64,000 nt of DNA from Isoetes taiwanensis (Eukaryota > Streptophyta > Lycopodiopsida > Isoetales > Isoetaceae): the NCBI GenBank assembly GCA_021234155.1, contig JAJEKV010000039.1, positions 7,453,077-7,517,076 on the forward strand. The letters are read 5' to 3'. The notes below the pieces were generated by a model. It had not been told where the DNA came from. It searched no databases and was given only the letters and a program-made list of their open reading frames with translations. Each line of letters begins with the position of its first letter. The first letter of the stretch is position 1. The position numbers and the translations under genes were made by a program. Shown one piece after another: positions 49,236 to 61,889 of this stretch.

Positions 49236-50270
49236 CTATGCATCTTCTATCACCGCTTTTCCTCCTCTCCAGTAAGTACGTCTTCCTGCTGCCCTAGCCT
49301 CCTTCATTTTCACAATGTCTTCTTTCCTCTGCTGAAATTGCATCCTGGTTAAATCATCGTTAATCCAGATAAATTGGCCTTTAAGCGCCGACCGTTTCTG
49401 CATCACTCTCGCTTTAGCTTCTTTGCTTGCACATTTGACCAGAATGTTGCGTGTCCCCTCACCTTTCTTGCCAATTCGATATGCCTCCGTAATATGCACC
49501 GGTGCTTGGATTTGCATTCTTTCTGCAAGGAAGGTATGAACAGCAGCCACAGTGTCCTCATTCTCCTTTTCTGGTAGGCCAGCAATTCTGAAATTATTAG
49601 CCTTCGATTCCCTTTCATGCATATCAGCCAAGTGCTCCATCTTCTCATTCAAAGCATCAATTGCTCCTTGAAAACCATCATTTGAGCCCCTATTCGAAGT
49701 CTCAGCTTGATCCATGACCTGCTTTGTCTCTGATACGCTTGCTAGCTGCTGCTTTAGCTCTACATTTTCACTCTTTAAAGAACACAAAGACTCATTCATA
49801 CCTTGCAAAAGCTTAAGCATTTGTGCCTGATGGGCTGCCGCCTCCTTCCTTGCACCTGTTCTGCTTCCTTCCTGGACTGCTCCATGGATTCTAGTAGCTT
49901 CATCATCACCGTAAGCAATTGACCCATTAGCATCTCTCCTCCCAAGAATCCAGAAGGCGCCATAGCCCGCTGCAAATCAGCCCCAAAGACAGGCCCAAGC
50001 CCTTCGGATATGTCAGCCTTCAGCCCCAAATCAGTTGCCCTCTGCCTCCGGAGATTCCGTGCAGAAGTACGAGTCCCCATTCGAGGTGTCATCCGATATG
50101 TCTTCTGTAAGAACTTCCTTGCCCTGCCTTTTACATTCATTTTTTACCTTCTTGACATTGCCTACCACAGATTTATTTGCCCCGAGGGAGCCGGAATCAG
50201 CCTTGGAGCCCACCTCCTTGGAGCCCCTTTTCCCCTGAATCTTATCTGTCTCCTTTTTAGGATGTCCCAT
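49236..50270 (-). pseudogene. LINE ORF1 protein (coiled coil plus RRM-like), frameshifted
   Basis: Likely start is the Met of MGHPKKETDK (50,268-50,270). The Lys-rich N-terminus runs to about 50,031. A frame change leads into a 49,820-49,236 open stretch of 194 codons. That stretch has a heptad-like coiled coil (residues about 8-72, from MNESLCSLKSENVELKQ), then an RRM-like core NNFRIAGLPEKENEDTV and NILVKCASKEAKARVM. A basic C-terminus follows (FQQRKEDIVKMKEARAAG). This is the architecture of L1-type ORF1 proteins, which trimerise through the coil and coat the LINE RNA. At least two frame breaks lie in the N-terminal half; the C-terminal 194 codons are open. Confidence 0.8.
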
Positions 50271-50455
50271 CCTACACAGTCCCGGAAAATGCCAATTACA
50301 GACTGTCAAACTGATTCAAAAGTATTGACGTTATACACCATTGGAAAGAGCTCGGAATAAGCTTTCCAACGAGCCCAACCCCGTTGCAATCTGACACCGT
50401 ATGTGAGAGCTATGGCTTTCTGAAGTTCCACGGCAGAAACCCTAGCACCCAGCGT

Positions 50456-50456
<1 letters not shown>

Positions 50457-50518
<62 letters not shown>
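50457..50518. repeat. (GA)n microsatellite
   Basis: About 62 bp GA between the LINE 5' end and the SINE tail. Confidence 0.95.
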
Positions 50519-50524
<6 letters not shown>

Positions 50525-50740
50525 TAGATAGATAGTATTTTAATGTCACACCACTAGGCAGCATCCAACTGGATATGTGACCACACACCACACCACATTG
50601 CTCCGGTTGGGCCCTGCCCCCAACCACTTTACATTGCATCTGTGGGTTTTGACACCCACAGTTCAGAGTGCGATTCTGGGCAGTCTCGAACTCGAGACCT
50701 ACATTTGCTAGAACTAGTGTGTTACCACTAGACTAAACAC

Positions 50741-50741
<1 letters not shown>
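50519..50741 (-). mobile_element. tRNA-derived SINE, copy 2
   Basis: On the minus strand it begins GGGTGTTTAGTCTAGTGG at 50,741. TAGTCTAGTGG (50,734-50,724) fits the Pol III A box TRGYNNARNNG. GAGTTCGAGAC (50,692-50,682) fits a B box, 31 nt further on, which is tRNA-like spacing. A ~150-bp tRNA-unrelated body follows, and a (TATC)n tail at 50,519-50,535. Total length about 222 bp. This is the structure of a SINE that borrows LINE machinery; its tail differs from the neighbouring LINE tail, so that LINE is not obviously its partner. Confidence 0.8.

Positions 50742-50742
<1 letters not shown>

Positions 50743-50802
<60 letters not shown>
50743..50802. repeat. (GA)n microsatellite
   Basis: 60 bp of GA between the SINE 5' end and segment B copy 2b. 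Confidence 0.95.
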
Positions 50803-50805
<3 letters not shown>

Positions 50806-53355
50806 AAAAAGAGTTGCATTGATTCAAAAATAATAGACGATGCAAAACTAAAATAGACTAAAATATCTTTTGCAAAACAGAAAGGAAAAGAGCTATGGAG
50901 GCCGAGATTTGCCTAAGACAATGCTATGCTAAGACATAGCCAGTTCATAATGAATCAAAGTTCATGAAAGCATATTACCTTAAATCTTGCTAAGAGATGA
51001 ACACTGACTGTGTAACCTGTATATCATATACGGAGATGAGATTACTTTTAAAGAATACCAATGCCATTAAAAGGGCATATTGAAAGCATTGAAAATAGAG
51101 AAAACCTTCATTCAGGCATTTGCCATAGGGCCGAATCACCCTTGTGCCAAGCTCCCTGTCGTTCTTCATTCAGCTTCATGGTAGAGTAGCCCAACAGCAG
51201 AAGCACATAGCAGAAATGGATTCGGCCAACATGGGTAGAGTAGCCCACAGCAGAAGCAGATTCGGCCAAAAGAATAGCAGACAAGAGAGAAAGGTGGATT
51301 GAGAAAGCAGACAAGAGAGAAACATGGCAAACACAGAGGTCGCAGCAGATTCGGCCAAGAAGCAGAAGCAGATTCAGCCAACAAGCAGAAGCAGATTCGG
51401 CCAAGAAACAATAAAAAAGATGGCAAACAGGCCTAGAACAGGCCGCGAGCTCCTAGAACAGGTTGATCACCTAGAACAGGCTGCGAGCTCACCATCGCCA
51501 TCGCCATAGCCATGCTGAACTTTGCCATCGCCATAGCTGGAAGGAGCAGGAAACAGAATCGCCATAGTTGCAGCACAAGAAAAGCGGGAAAGAAGGGAAA
51601 GAAACACAAAATGGCCCCAAACAATAGGATGATATACGACTTGGATCAACATCCAGGCCGTTCATCTCGGCCCATCTCGGCCGTTGAATTGTTTCACATT
51701 TTTTAATTTTACTTAATTTGCATGGTTCCTAAATGTGCTAAACATATGCATGGTTCCTAAATGTACTATATAATTTAGGAAGGCCATTGTAGGGGATAAT
51801 GCTGTTGCGGTGCTTCCAGCTGAGGCAGAGGGCCGCGAGCCCTCTGTGGTGGCACCGCCGAAGCATCTTGCCATGCAATGGCCCGAAGCATATAAATTAT
51901 GGTTTATTTTTTTGACGAACATAAAAAGGGACATGTGTAATAACTTCAGTTGAGCACTATGTTTTTTTGGGAATCGCCCCTCCGGAACATATGCTCCCAT
52001 TTGGCTCACCATTATTCCACAAAAGTTTGTAAATACTAGGCAAAATGATCTATGTAACCTGCCAACTTTCTAGCACTTGATTTGTCGAAATTATTAGGAT
52101 ACATCACTCCACCAGGGTTGACTATTTTATAGTCAAATATGGGATCTTAGATAGTAAGTACCCCACAGTATACAAAAGTTGGCATGGAATATGATGATGT
52201 GGCACTTCAAGCGGTGACATGTCATGCCAAGAGTACGCAAGACCAACTTTGACTAGGCAAAAAATGAAGCGATGTACAACTTTTGCTTTCCATGGGTGAT
52301 GCGGCAATTTTGGCTGACATGGCAAGATATGAATGACATGGACTTGATGACTAGGCATTCTTGTAAGAAATATAATGACTTTTTAGGATGTTTATATAGG
52401 AATTTGGCAAGGAATATGTTTCGAAAGAGTTAAAAATAACTAGTAAAATCTTATTTTCGAAGTTGCCATGTCATTGCCACATCATTCCAGGACCAAACTT
52501 TCATTGCGCAATATAGCAGAACCAACTTTTATTTATTAACAATTATCATGGCTCAACCTACACTACCATGTTTGCCCCTTTGAGCAACAAAATCTCATGA
52601 AGTTTGTTCAATCTCAGATGGCTTGAAGATATCATTAAGGCACATTGATCAACAAGCCATAATTCAAAATTGGCGGTTTGAGCTAGAGAGTTGACTATAT
52701 GAACAAAAGTTGGTTGAAAACCTAAGTACGTTTGAAAAAAACTTGATTGAAGATTGAAAGACCATGCGCCTTTCTCCATGCAAAGTGGTGTCAATTTATA
52801 AAAGGCCCCACATGTCAACCCCGGCCATGGTGGACATGGTCAGAACCTCCAATTTACTTAAGCTAATCACTCTTTTTTGAAAAACAAAAGCTGGAACAAA
52901 AAGGGTTTACTTTTGTGATATTTACCATATGATTGGCATTACAGATTGTTAAACAATACATTTGTTTGGCGATGGATGCACATTGAACAGTCTTTGTGAA
53001 GTGTTGTTTACTGAACATGTACTTACTAGTAAACCAGGCGTTTTAAAGTTGTGAACTTTATCTGACCATAGTCATAGCAAGAATATAATCGAAGAAGAAA
53101 TGCAAACGCCCCACAGGGCAGTATTCTGCAGGACTTTTGGGGCGAGCTACTTTCGGGGGGTTAGCATCAACACTCTCCCTCTACGTGATCATATGGTGAA
53201 AGGGACTAGTCGAATCTAACTAGGAAACGTAAACCATGTGTGTTGTTAGGCTCTTGAAGGGTTTACGTTATGGAGCTCGAGATTTGGTTGTTTGCATTCG
53301 GATACAGTCGAGATGTTGTAGCTGAAAATGTGAGGCAGCTCTTCTATCAGACCCA

Positions 53356-53358
<3 letters not shown>
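50803..53358. repeat. Segment B, copy 2b
   Basis: Counterpart of 32,861-35,425. Ends at CAGACCCAATC before (GA)n. A ~14-bp stretch present at 35,278-35,292 (GGATATGACCTTCG) is missing near 53,224, where the text reads CTAGGAAACGTAAACC. Confidence 0.9.

Positions 53359-53425
<67 letters not shown>
53359..53425. repeat. (GA)n microsatellite
   Basis: 67 bp GA, then directly minisatellite in reverse orientation. Confidence 0.95.
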
Positions 53426-53430
<5 letters not shown>

Positions 53431-56400
53431 CCTAGGCTCTAACATGCCAAGGTGGCTCAAACATGCCACGTGGGCTCCAACATGCCACCTAGGTTCTAAC
53501 ATGCCAAGATGGCTCAGGCATGTCACCTAGGCACCAATATGCCACCTAGGCCATATAGGCACCCCAAGTGGTGACATGGCATGCCAAGCAAGCAAGGCCA
53601 AGTTTTGACTCGGCCAAAAATGAAAAAAGATGTCCATCTTTGGTCTTTTCATTGGGTGATGTTGGCAAATTTTGGTTGACATGGCTAGATGGTGGTGATG
53701 TGGACATGATGACTAGGACTTTATGTAAGAAATATGATAACCTTTGGAATTTTTGGTAGAGGAGTTTGGCAAGAGATAGAAAAGAGGGATCTTGAAGAAC
53801 TTAAAGCGCTGACACCCTTCCCCAAATCAAACCAAGCCAGGACTTTGCGTGGCTTCTTCATCAGAGGGGAGAGGCCAAACCCCAGGAGACAGACCTCAGA
53901 AAGGTTGTCGAGGCATCCTTTCTTGCCAACGCTCCTCTGGGAGGGCAAATGCCAATGCCCCCCTCCTAGAGCTCATTTTCCCTATCCGACCGTTTAATCT
54001 GCCATTCAAGTAACCTGCTTCGAGCAGGTTCAAAAAAATCCAAGATCTGTTCGGGAGAACTTATCAAACTGCAAAGCGTCCTGTGGTCGACTCTGTAGAA
54101 CCCAAAGTATTTTGTCGTTCGGCCAGTAAAAAGGCTCCGGAATGGAGATTCGACTTCGCCATGTCATCTGAAATGGTGAAATTACCCTAGAGACTAAGTT
54201 ACACGGAATAAACACGAACCCTCTACATGGGAGTATTCCGCAACCACTACTTGGGCCAATTGACTACGAACGTGTTGGACATGAGCTACTTTGGCGCTTC
54301 TTGGAGAAGGGGTGGTCTTCTGCCCACGAAACTTGGTCCCTAGGGTAATGTCGACGTTTTGAATCCATTGGCAGAGTCAGTTCACAGTTCCGGAGTGGGA
54401 GAGTTGCCCGTCCATGATAATGGGCCTTCGGGAGAGGACCTTTGAGGCGAACTGCTTTCGGAAGTTTTTAAGGGTTCGTCTTCTGGCGTCAACACCCTCA
54501 CTCTACCTGATGACATTGTGCAAGATCCTGGTCGAATCTGACTAGGATATGGCCTCCGAAACATAAACCCTGTGTGTTGCTAGCTTCAATGGGTTTATGT
54601 TATGGAGGTCGAGTTTTAGTCAGTTGCACTTGGGACATGGTCAAGAAGCTGCAGTTGAAAACACGAAGCAATAGGAATTAACAGAATGGGGTTTGGATTT
54701 ATCCTCCTCCCAGTGTGACAATTAGAAGTCAAGAGCACCTTTTAGAGTAGCAAAATTGTTTGGGATCATTCGGGATGGCCAATAGATCCAAACTCTGTTA
54801 TTTGAGTTGCCATGGCTCCACATGCATGTTTAGAAAAGGTCCATAGCATAAACCCTTCAATAACCTAGCAACACACAGGGTTTATGTTTCAGAGGCCATA
54901 TCCTAGTCAGATTCGACCAGGATCTTGCAAAATGTCATCACGTAGAGGGAGGGTGTTGACGCCAGAAGATGGAATCTTAAAACCTTCTGGAAGTAGTTTG
55001 CCCCAAACGTCCTCTCTCGAAGGAACCTGGCCACGGACAGGCTACTATCCCACTCCGGAACTGTGAATTGACTCTGCCAATGGACTCAAAACGTTGACAT
55101 TACCCTGGGGACCAAGTTTTGTGGGCAGAAGACCACCGATTCTCCAGGAAGCGCCAAAGTAGATCATGTCCAACACGTTCGTAGTCAACTGGCCTAAGAG
55201 GTGGCTGCGGAATACTGCCATGTAGAGGGTTCGGATTTCTTTCGTTGCCAATAATGACCATGTAAGTTGGTCCCTAGGATAACTTCACCACTATGGATGG
55301 CATGGCGAAGTTGAATCTCCATTCCGGAGCACGCAGGACGCTTCACGGTTTGATAAGTTTTCCCGGACATCTTTTCATTTTTGGCCTAGTCAAAACTTGG
55401 CCTTGCTTGCTTGGCTTGATTGAGCCTAGGTGGCATGCCTGAGCCACTTTGGCATGTTGGAGCCTAGGTGGCATGTTGGAGCCACCTTGGCATGTTTGAA
55501 CATAGATGGCATGTTAGAGCTTAGGTGGCATGTTTGAGCCACCTTGGCATGTTGGAGCCCACGAGGCATGTTGGAGTCCACGAGGCATGTTGAAGCCCAC
55601 GAGGCATGTTGGAGTCCACGTGGCATGTTTGAGCCTAGGTGCATGTTTGAGCCACCTTGGCATGTTAGAGCCTAGGTGGCATGTTGGAGCCACCTTGGCA
55701 TGTTAGAGCTTAGGTGGCATGTTGGAGCCCATGTGGCATGTTTGAGCCACCTTGGCATATTTGAGCCTAGGTGGCATGTTGGAGCTTAGATGGAATGTTT
55801 GAGCCACCTTGACATGCTAGAGCCCGCATAGCATGTTTGAGCCACCTTGGCATGTTGGAGTAGGTGGCATGTTGGAGCTCGTGTGGCATGTTTGAGCCAC
55901 CTTGGCATGTTCGAGCCACCTTGGCATGTTTGAGCCTAGGTGGCATGTTGGAGCTTAGGTGGCATGCTTGAGCCACCTTGGCATGTTGGAATCTAGGTGG
56001 CATGTTGGAGCCCGCATGGCATGTTTGAGCCACCTTGGCATATTTAAGCCACCTTGGCATGTTGAACCCTAGGTGGCATGTTTGAGCCACCTTGGCATGT
56101 TGGAGCCTAGGTGGCATGTTGGAATCCACGTGGCATGTTTAAGCCACCTTGTCATGTTAGAGCCTACGTGGCATATTTGAGCCTCCTTGGCATGTTAGAG
56201 CCTAGGTGGCATGTTTGAGCCACCTTGGCATGTTAGAGCCACGTTGGCATGTTGGAGCATAGGTGCCATGTTTGAGCCACCTTGTCATGTTTGAGCCTAG
56301 GTGGCATGTTATTGGAGCCTAGGTGGCATGTTGGAGCCCACGTGGCATGTTTGAGCCACCTTGGCATGTTTGAGCATGTTGGAGCCTATGTGGCATGTTG

Positions 56401-56867
56401 GAGCCTAGGTGGCATGTTTGAGCCACCTTGGCAAGTTGGGGCATAGGTGGCATGTTGGAGCCCACGTGGCATGTTTGAGCACGTTGGAGCCTAGGTTGGA
56501 GCCCTTTTGTCATGTTGGAGCCTAGGTGGCATGTTGGAGCCACCTTGGCATGTTTGAGCATAGGTGGCATGTTAGAGCCACCTTGGCATATTGGAGCCCA
56601 CGTGGCATGTTGGAGCGCACGTGGCATGTTTGAGCCACCTTGGCATGGATGAGCCCAGATGGCATGTTGGAGCCTAGGTGGCATGTTGGAGCCCACGTGT
56701 CATGTTTGAGCCACCTTGGCAAGTTGGAGCATAGGTGGCATGTTGGAGCCCGCGTGGCATGTTTGAGCATGTTGGAGCCTAGGTCGCATGTTTGAGCCAT
56801 TTTGTCATGTTGGAGCCTAGGTGGCATGTTGTAGCCCACGTGGCATGTTTGAGCCACCTTGGCATGT
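53425..56867. mobile_element. Foldback module alpha, copy 2
   Basis: Counterpart of 35,488-38,930, with cleaner arms: core about 54,055-55,360, loop about 54,620-54,845, forward minisatellite 55,420-56,867. Short open frames in the arms (about 60 codons, for example 54,884-55,066 plus and 54,564-54,382 minus) give nearly the same peptide because they are the two arms of one palindrome. This does not indicate coding. Confidence 0.6.
55420..56867 (+). repeat. 19-bp minisatellite array, forward, ~76 units
   Basis: Copy 2 counterpart of 37,470-38,930, unit by unit, with fewer broken units (for example CCCACGTGG where copy 1 has CCCGTGG). Confidence 0.92.
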
Positions 56868-56990
56868 GATGCCACCTAGGCTCCAACATGCCAAGGTGAT
56901 GCCACCTAGGCACGAACATGCCACCTAGGCTCAAACATGCTAAGGTGGCTCAAACATGCCAAGGTGGCTCCAACATGCCACCTAGGCTCC
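56868..56990 (-). repeat. 19-bp minisatellite, reverse orientation (array flip, copy 2)
   Basis: Same GGCATGTGATGCC junction as at 38,927, followed by about six reverse units. Confidence 0.85.
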
Positions 56991-58410
56991 GCAATGGAGA
57001 TTCGACTTCGCCATGTCGTCCGGAATGGTGAAATTACCCTAGAGACTAAGTTACACGGTCATTGCTGGCAACGAAAGAAACACGAACCCTCTACATGGCA
57101 ATATTCCGCAACCACCACTTGGGCCAATTGACTACGAACGTGTTGGACATGAGCTACTTTGGCGCTTCTTTGAGAAGGGGTGGTCTTCTGCCCACAAAAC
57201 TTGGTCCCTAGGGTAATGTCGACATTTTGAGTCCATTGGCAGATTCAGTTCACAGTTCTGGAGTGGAAAAGTTGCTCGTCCGTGGCCAGGGTTCTTTGGG
57301 AGAGGACCTTTGGGGCGAACTACCTTCGGAAGGTTTTAAAAGTCCATCTTTTGGCTTCAACACCCTCCCTTTACCTGATGACATTGTGCAAGATTTTGGT
57401 CGAATCTGACTAGGATATAGCCTCCAAAACGTAAACCCTGTGTGTTGCTAGGTTATTGAAGGGTTTACGTTATGGGGGTCGAGTTTTAGTCGGTTGCACT
57501 TGGGACATGGTTGAGAAGTTGCAATTGAAAACGCCAAGCAATAGGAACTGACATAATGGGGTTTGGATTTATCCTCCTCCCAGTGTGGCAATTGGAAGTC
57601 AAGAGCACCTTTTGCAGTAGCAAAATTGTTTGGGATTATTCGGGATGGCCAATAGATCCAAACTCTGTTATTTTAGTTGCCATGGCTCCGCATGTATGTT
57701 TAGCAAAGGTTCACATAGCTATCCAAAAAAACGACCACGTTTTGGCCTCCAAAACGTAAACCCTGTGTGTTGCTAGGTTATTGTAGGGTTTACGTTTCGG
57801 AGGCCAAAGCGTGGTCGTTTTCTTGGATAGCTAGGTGCACCTTTGCTACACACACATGCGGAGCCATGGCAACTGAAATAACAGAGTTTGGATCTATTGG
57901 CCATCCCGAATGATCCCAAACAATTTTGCTACTGCAAAAGGTGCTCTTGACTTCTAATTGCCACACTGGGAGGAAGATAAATCCAAATCCCATTCCCTCA
58001 GTTCCTATTACTTGGCGTTCTCAACTGCAGCTTCTGGACCATGTCCCAAATGCAACCGACTAAAACTCGACCTCCATAACGTAAACCCTTCAATAACCTA
58101 GCAACACACAGGGTTTACGTTTTGGAGGCCATATCCTAGTCAGATTCGACCACATCTTGCAGAATGTCATCATATAGAGGGAGGGTGTTGACGTCAGAAG
58201 ATGGACCCTTAAAACCTCCCGGAAGCAGTTTGCCCCAAAGGTCCTCTCCTGAAGGCCTCTGGCCTTAATCCCTAAGGTAATTTCGCCATTCCGGACGACA
58301 TGGCGAAGTCGGATCTCCATTCCGGAGCCTTTGTACTGCCCGAACAACAAAACACTTGGGTTTCTACACGGTCGACCGCAAGACGCTTTGTGGTTTGATA
58401 AGTTCTCGCG

Positions 58411-59000
58411 GACGGATCCAGGGAAAAAAATAGCGGCTAATATTAGCCAAATGGCGATTTTTTGGACATTTTTGGAAAAAGTACGGCTAAACTATAAAGG
58501 AGAAAATTTTGGAAAAAAGAAAAAAATCGCCAAATATTTTCAAAGTTGACCTCCCTTTCACCAAGGTTTAGCCAAACATAAGAAAGAAGGAGAGGAAAAA
58601 TTCTTCCACTTTAGCCAAACGTTCGAAAGTTTTCCTATGCATTTAGGGATAGATTAGCCATACTTTTTAATAGCTAATGTAAAATATGAGATTATTCGTG
58701 AGATTATGGAATAGAGGTTGCTAATACTATATTAGATGGACAGTTTTTTGTTCTCCAACTAGTAGATTTCTATTATTAATATGTTCGTACAATAAAAAGT
58801 TCGGCATAGCATAAATGTTTGGCTAAAGTTTATATAAAGTTTCAAACAAAAAATAGCTAAACATTCAAAACTAGTAAAGGAAAATTATTCAACTTTAGCC
58901 AAACATTCGAAAGTTTTCCTATGTATTTTGGGTTAAATTAGCCAAAGTTGTTCTAGCTAATCTAAAATATGACTTTAGTAATTTTTTCCCTGGACGGATC
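58411..59000. mobile_element. hAT MITE, copy 2, with 8-bp target duplication
   Basis: Target-site duplication GACGGATC at 58,411-58,418 and 58,993-59,000. Element 58,419-58,992 (574 bp) starts CAGGGAAAAAA and ends TTTTTTCCCTG. An 8-bp duplication and a CAGGG terminus are the hAT signature. The interior is AT-rich with repeated TTAGCCAAAC / GTTTGGCTAA words on both strands and no coding capacity. The matching arm of module alpha (about 54,045-54,060) lacks it, showing the empty site. Confidence 0.88.
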
Positions 59001-59479
59001 TTGGATTTTTTTAAGTCTGCTCGAAGGAGGTTACTTGAATGATCGATTCAACGGTCGGATTGGAAAATTGAGCTCCCGGAGGGGGGAGGAATTGGCATTT
59101 GCCCTCCCAGAGGAGCGTTGGCAAGAAAGGATGCCTCGACAACCTTTCTGAGGTCCATCTCCTGGGGTCTGGCCTCTCCCCTCTGGTGAGAAAGCTCCGC
59201 AAAATCCTGGCCTGGTTTGATTTGGGGAAGGGTGTCAGCGCTTTAAGTTCTCCAAGATCCCTCTATTCTATCCCTTGCCAAACTTCTCTACAAAAATTTC
59301 AAAGGTTATCATATTTCTTGCATAAAGTCCTAGTCATCATACCCATGTCACCATCATCTAGCCATGTCACCTAAAATTTGCCAACATCACTCAATGAAAA
59401 GACCAAAGATGGACATCTTTTCATTTTTGGCCTAGTCAAAAGTTGGCCTTGCTTACTTGGCATGCCATGTCACCACTTG

Positions 59480-60545
59480 GGTGCCTAGGTGGCATGCTTG
59501 ACCCACCTTGGCATGTTGGAGCCTAGATGGCATGTTGGAGCCTGCATGGCATGTTGGAGCCACCTTGGCATGTTTGAGCCTAGGTGGCATGTTGGAGCCC
59601 ACGTGGCATTATGGAGTCCACGTGGCATGTTTGAGCCACCTTGGCATGTTGGAGCCTAGGTGGCATGTTTGAGCCCACCTTGGCATGTTTGAGCCACCTG
59701 GCATGTTTGAGCCTAGGTGCCATGTTGGAGCCTAGGTGGCATGTTTGAGCCACCTTGGCATGTTTGAGCCTAGGTGGCATGTTGGAGCCACCTTGGCATG
59801 TTGGAGCCTAGGTGGCATGTTGGAGCCCACGTGGCATATTTGAGCCACCTTGGCAAGTTGGAGCATAGGTGGCATCTTGGAGCCCGCGTGGCATGTTTGA
59901 GCACGTTGGAGCCTAGGTGGCATGTTTGAGCCTAGGTTGCATGTTGGAGCCACCTTCGCATGTGGGAGCCACCTTGGCATGTTTGAGCCTAGGTGGCATG
60001 TTTGAGCCACCTTGGCATGTTGGAGCCTATGTGGCATGTTGGAGCCCACGTGGCATGTTTGAGCCACCTTGGCATGTTGGAGCCCACATGGCATGTTGGA
60101 TCCTATGTGGCATGTTGGAGCCCACGTGGCATGTTTGAGCAACCTTGGCATGTTGGAGCCTAGGTGGCACGTTGGAGCCCACGTGGCATGTTTGAGCCAC
60201 CTTGGCATGTTTGAGCCTAGGTGGCATGTTGTGAGCCACCTTGGCATGTTTGTGCCTAGGTGGCATGGTGGAGCTACGGTGGCATGCTGGAGCCTAGATG
60301 GCATGTTTGAGCCAACTTGGCATATTTAAGCCTAGGTGACATGTTGTGAGCCACCTTGGCATGTTGGAGCCTAGGTGGCATGGTGAGCCCACGTGGCATG
60401 TTTTATGCGTTGGCATATTGAGACTGCATGGCATGTTAGAGCCCGCGTGGCATGTTGGAGCCACCTTGGCATGTTGGAGCCACCTTGTGTATGTTTGAGC
60501 CACCTTGGTGGCATGTTTGAGCCACCTTGGCATGTTTGAGCTGAT
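59480..60545 (+). repeat. 19-bp minisatellite array, forward; left arm end of the large palindrome
   Basis: About 56 units. The part after about 59,960 is matched in reverse order and orientation by 63,417-64,000, including odd units such as CCACCAAGG and the CATACACAAGG variant. These are shared by descent and not just by unit type. Confidence 0.92.
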
Positions 60546-60600
60546 TGGAACCTGAGATCATGTGCATCTGCTCAAAAAATGGATTTGAGGCATAAAAAAG

Positions 60601-60702
<102 letters not shown>

Positions 60703-61069
60703 GAACCGCACGCACGCATGCACATGCAGCATGCCCATGCACGCACACACACACACACCGGGACCACGGGATCGATAGACTTGTTGGTTCCCATGGATGT
60801 TAAAGTTAAATTCAGTTCAATTCAATTTTTGGGATCTTCATAATGCCTTTGCATTCTAGTTTTCTATAAGCATGAGGGGTAAAGAGACAATAGATGAGAT
60901 ATTGCATTTTTGCAGTGGTCCTGCACCCCCTCAAGGAATACAAATCAAATTCTTGATGGTTTTGTTATGCAAAAATAGGGTGTTAAGTAATTGAAGTAGT
61001 TGAAGTAACTTGTCTTACATGGAATACTAGTATAAGGACATGTGATCGTGCACGTGCATCACATGTAGC

Positions 61070-61690
61070 AAATCAAGTACTCTGTCCTACCACTATAAAG
61101 ACCCGTGATATGGAAGGATAGGACATGTAGAGAATCAAGTATTCTTTCCTACTTCTATAAAGACATGTGACAATAGAAGTATTACACATGTCGTAATTCA
61201 TGTATTCTTTCCTACAATGCCTTAGCAAATAAAGTACTCTGTCCTACTACTATAAAGACCCGTGATATGGAAGGATAGGACATGTAGAGAATCAAGTATT
61301 CTTTCCTACTTCTATAAAGACATGTGACAATAGAAGTATTACACATGTCGTAATTCATGTATTCTTTCCTACAATGCCTTAGCAAATAAAGTACTCTGTC
61401 CTACTACTATAAAGACATGTGACATGGAAGCATAGGACATGTAGAGAATCAAGTATTCTTTCCTACTTCTATAAAGACATATGACAATAGAAGTATTACA
61501 CATGTCATAATTCATGTATTCTTTCCTACAATGCCTTAACAATTAAAGTACTCTGTCCTACTACTATAAAGACATGTGAATGGAAGTATAGGACATGTAG
61601 AGAATCAAATATTCTTTCCTACATCTATAAAGACATGTGACAATAGAATTATTAGACATGTAGAAATTCAAGTATTCTTTCCTACAGTGG
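61070..61690. repeat. 157-bp tandem repeat, four units (left arm)
   Basis: GTACTCTGTCCTAC recurs at 61,077, 61,234, 61,391 and 61,548, exactly 157 apart. Each unit contains two related halves with TATAAAGACATGTGA and ATTCTTTCCTAC. Non-coding. Confidence 0.93.
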
Positions 61691-61889
61691 ATTGTATTAT
61701 AAAATGACATGTCACAATAGAAGAAACTACAAAACAACAGTGGATGTTTTAGTCCACTGAAAAAAGAACACCATTATCGAACAAAACCATACCTCCACAA
61801 ATCCACATGTAGGATTCTTTGAAAATAAGACATGTAGACCTACCAAAACTGATGTTTTCAACAGTGGACCAAAAACCGGGGTGAGTGTG

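Larger units (their letters stand above)
56867..60375. mobile_element. Foldback module beta, copy 2
   Basis: Core 56,992-58,330, centred near 57,770 on a perfect-looking hairpin (GGCCTCCAAAACGTAAACCC paired with GGGTTTACGTTTCGGAGGCC). CGACCACG-TTTTGGCC flanks pair too. The outer arm 58,330-59,480 contains the MITE, then forward minisatellite 59,480-60,375 and beyond. Confidence 0.6.

Noticed and set aside
54382-55066. Two ~60-residue peptides with near-identical sequence on opposite strands, suggesting a small gene family
   Set aside because: They are the two arms of one palindrome, so the same DNA is read twice. No conserved domain or start context.
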